This document shows, in pieces, positions 61,484 to 64,000 of a DNA stretch of 64,000 nucleotides. Numbering within the stretch: the stretch's first letter is position 1; each line of letters begins with the position of its first letter. The notes beneath the pieces were generated by a model that did not search any database, was not told the origin of the DNA, and was given only the letters and a program-made list of their open reading frames with translations. The translations under genes were made by a program, and so were the position numbers. This stretch comes from Sordaria brevicollis (Eukaryota; Ascomycota; Sordariomycetes; Sordariales; Sordariaceae): NCBI GenBank assembly GCA_033439795.1, contig JAUTDP010000004.1, positions 372,001 to 436,000 of the forward strand, given 5' to 3'.

Positions 61484-62910
61484 ATATAATAAAGGGGGAA
61501 AATTTAAAAATAGAAGGTAGGAGGGAGGGAAATTTTTATACCTTTTAAAAGGGTATTAATAAATATTTAGTAAATACGTTATTAAATAGTAAAATTTATA
61601 TTCTAACGTAATTATAATTGCGTTTATTACCGTCGTAATTTTTTTATTTACTAATAAATAGCAATCGAAATAATAAACGGTAATAATAAATAATCGTTTA
61701 AATAGAAAGTAATAATAATAAATAGTAGTAATAGGATAGAAAATATTAATTAACTTAAAATAACGGTCGTAGGTAAATAGTATTACGATTTTTTCCATTA
61801 ATATTATAGAGTAAAAGGTAATAAAGTCGCGGGTAGTAATTACCGCCAGGGGAAGGTATTAATTACGCCGCGGTCGGTCGGTCGATTAAGTGCTACCTAA
61901 TTATTAAATTAAAAATAATTCCATAAACGATATATATAATTCGTTTAAAGTATTAAAATCGATAAATATAATAATATTTAAATAATTATTAATATTTTAT
62001 AACGTTATTAATAAAAATAATAACGAAAAAAATAATATTAATTAAAAATATTATTATATAATAAAAGGTAATAGGGTAAAAAGTAATAATATAATATACT
62101 ATAAAGTAAAAAATTTACCGAAAGTAGATTTTACCGGCAAAGTAAGTAAATTACTAGGTATAAACGTTTTACCGGCAAAATTCGAATTCTAATTGCCGGG
62201 TAATAACGTTTTATTAATAAATATATAAATTTAACGATTTTTAAATATTAAACGAATAATAAAAGCGGGTATATAATTATAATTGTAGGTAAATATTTAT
62301 AAATACCCGACCCGCACGTCGTATGAAATAGTATTTTCCCGATACGCGTAACGCTATATCGAACGCGTTTCTACGTACACCCGTATACAATTTTGTATAT
62401 ATATAAAGATAAATACGATATATTTATTAAATATTTCCATATAAAATTTAACGCAATATATATAGAGTTTTAGGGGATTGACGTAATGTATTCTACGATT
62501 TGAATTTAGTTAAATTTAGAAATTGCCGTATTTAGTAAGATATAGGTCTGGGGGGCTCCGTAATTTTAGTAATTTAAACCGCAATAGATAAAACTACCGT
62601 TCCTACTATCTCGTTGTATAGGTCCCCCTTATTTAATATTGGGATGAAAGAGGGGGGGGGACCATATGCTTCCTCAACGTGCGGATGGGCGTTTCAATTA
62701 ATTATTTCCAAAAGTTGGAAATATTTTTAAATTATATTATCGACTAATAATTATTTACTCTACGTAACCGATAATTTATTATATTTCCTTTATTTAAAGA
62801 ATTTTATTAATATTTATATTTATTAATCGGGCTATAAACTTTTTTACAATTTAAACTATTATAATTACCTTAAGCCGGGTAACCCTTAATACTATTTATA
62901 AATAAATACT
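61484..62910. other. AT-rich repeat DNA with a less mutated pocket
   Basis: No gene is seen; the minus-strand open stretch at 61,556-61,798 is Tyr/Ile-rich chance sequence. At 62,480-62,710 CA/TG dinucleotides reappear. Within it, ggtcccccctt-type and agggggg-acc-type arms (62,619-62,629 and 62,653-62,664) can pair as a hairpin, and a short palindrome atttccaa-aag-ttggaaat lies at 62,704-62,722. Confidence 0.5.
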
Positions 62911-63320
62911 AAAGAGGAATTTACCGATTAATTTTAAATCTTCCTAATTTAATTATTTTATCCTTATTGGACGAAAAATCCTTAATTTAATAGGAAGTAT
63001 TAAAATAATTCTTTTCTTAATATATCGGATTTTTTATAATTTTAATAAGGAATTTACTAGCTAATTTAAATTCTTTTAATTTAACTATTTCGTCCTTATT
63101 AGACGGAAAATCCTTAATTCAATAAGAAGTATTAAAGCGGCTCTCCCTTTAATATATCGAATTTTTTATAATTTTAATAAAAAATTTACCGGCTATTTTA
63201 AATCCTTTTAATTTAATTACCTATCCTTATCGGACGGGGAATTCCCGGTTTAATAAAAATATTAAAGAGGTTCTTCTTCCGGTTTTTAATATTTAGATTT
63301 TTTAAACTCTTTATAATTCT
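62911..63320. repeat. 131-132 bp tandem repeat, three units
   Basis: The landmark tccttattggacg recurs at 62,961, 63,093 and 63,224, and the surrounding sequence aligns along the whole unit (ggaatttaccg...taatttaatta...aatatatcgga). The third unit is diverged at its end. Differences are mainly C/T and G/A. Confidence 0.8.
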
Positions 63321-64000
63321 AATTCGCGGTTTAATATAATTATTTCCTAATTAATATTATATTAAAATATTTAAAATTAAATTACTAATCCCCAGGTACT
63401 TCGTTTCCGGTATAAATTACCTTTAATTTATCCTACTACGTAAATCTTTCGTTAACGATAATATTTCTTTTTTTATTAATAAATAGGTTTTTAATTCCTA
63501 TTCCCATTAAAGTATATAGTAATTATTCGCCTACTAAATTTTATATATAATATTTTACGCTATATTCGGCGTTTATTATTCTCTATAATTATAGAATAAT
63601 AAATTCTTATTATACTATTTATATTAATTAGCCTATTTCCTATAATATTTTTATTTAATTTTCTAATATTTAAAAAACGCTTTTTACGCATTTTTAAAAT
63701 ACTCTTTAAATTCCTAAATATTATATTCTATAGGCCACCCTATTTATTTAATTAAAAACCTCTAATCTATATTTATTCTTTAATAATTTACAATTTCTTT
63801 AATTTCCTATTCCTTTTATTTATTATACAATTCCGGTAATAACATTTCGTAATCTCTATTTTCTCTACTCTTTTAAAATTCTAATAAATTAATTAAAAAG
63901 ATATTATATATCCGGCTATATTATATTAATAAAATTACTTAATACGCTTAAGAGTTAATTCTCTTTAATATTTTAATTTTAATATACGTAGGTATTAATT
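63321..64000. other. RIP-degraded AT-rich DNA, nothing recognised
   Basis: Sequence of the same composition continues to the window edge without open frames or repeats I can define. Confidence 0.6.

Noticed and set aside
1..64000. A Starship-type giant element carrying the island
   Set aside because: No tyrosine-recombinase (captain) gene or terminal repeats bracketing the island are visible in the window.

Overview
The window looks like a filamentous ascomycete (Pezizomycotina) chromosome segment. Protein genes carry short introns with fungal splice signals (GTRNGT donors, CTAAC/CTGAC branch points, YAG acceptors). It encodes a Zn2Cys6 regulator, a NOD-like receptor and an ankyrin-subtilase. 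Both flanks are AT-rich DNA in which CpA/TpG is almost gone and TpA is in excess while CpG survives, the signature of repeat-induced point mutation (RIP). The species cannot be named from sequence alone.

Layout. (1) About 1-10,955 is RIP-degraded transposon DNA. It holds a complete but dead Ty3/gypsy chromovirus at 2,735-10,093 with 295-bp LTRs and a 5-bp target duplication. (2) About 10,955-36,540 is an unmutated gene island. It starts with a gene remnant, a 629-bp inverted-repeat element and a 15-bp minisatellite. An immunity-like trio follows: a 1,911-residue NLR (hydrolase-like, NACHT, ankyrin; minus strand), an unrecognised 460-residue protein (minus strand) and a divergently transcribed ankyrin plus S8 subtilase protein (1,193 residues, plus strand). 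Then come about 6 kb without a convincing gene, a Zn2Cys6 transcription factor whose DNA-binding exon is separated from the rest by a 1.27-kb intron, and a small three-exon gene at the right border. (3) About 36,540-64,000 is again RIP-degraded. It includes gypsy pol remnants on the minus strand, a complete dead minus-strand gypsy element (47,714-54,952; 253-bp LTRs, TSD ttaat) nested in an older element, and several tandem repeats.

How the genes may work together (inference). NACHT-ankyrin receptors with hydrolase-like N-termini, and S8 peptidases with ankyrin repeats, belong to families found among fungal NLR and heterokaryon-incompatibility repertoires. Here the NLR has lost recognisable Walker A and B residues and the nucleophile-elbow serine of its hydrolase-like domain, while the neighbouring subtilase keeps Asp, His and Ser. 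A plausible but untested reading is a receptor/effector pair in which the receptor senses and the protease acts, with the unknown gene between them as a third part.

Exon models were built by hand from splice motifs and reading phase. Both large models close in frame, but individual junctions need transcript evidence.
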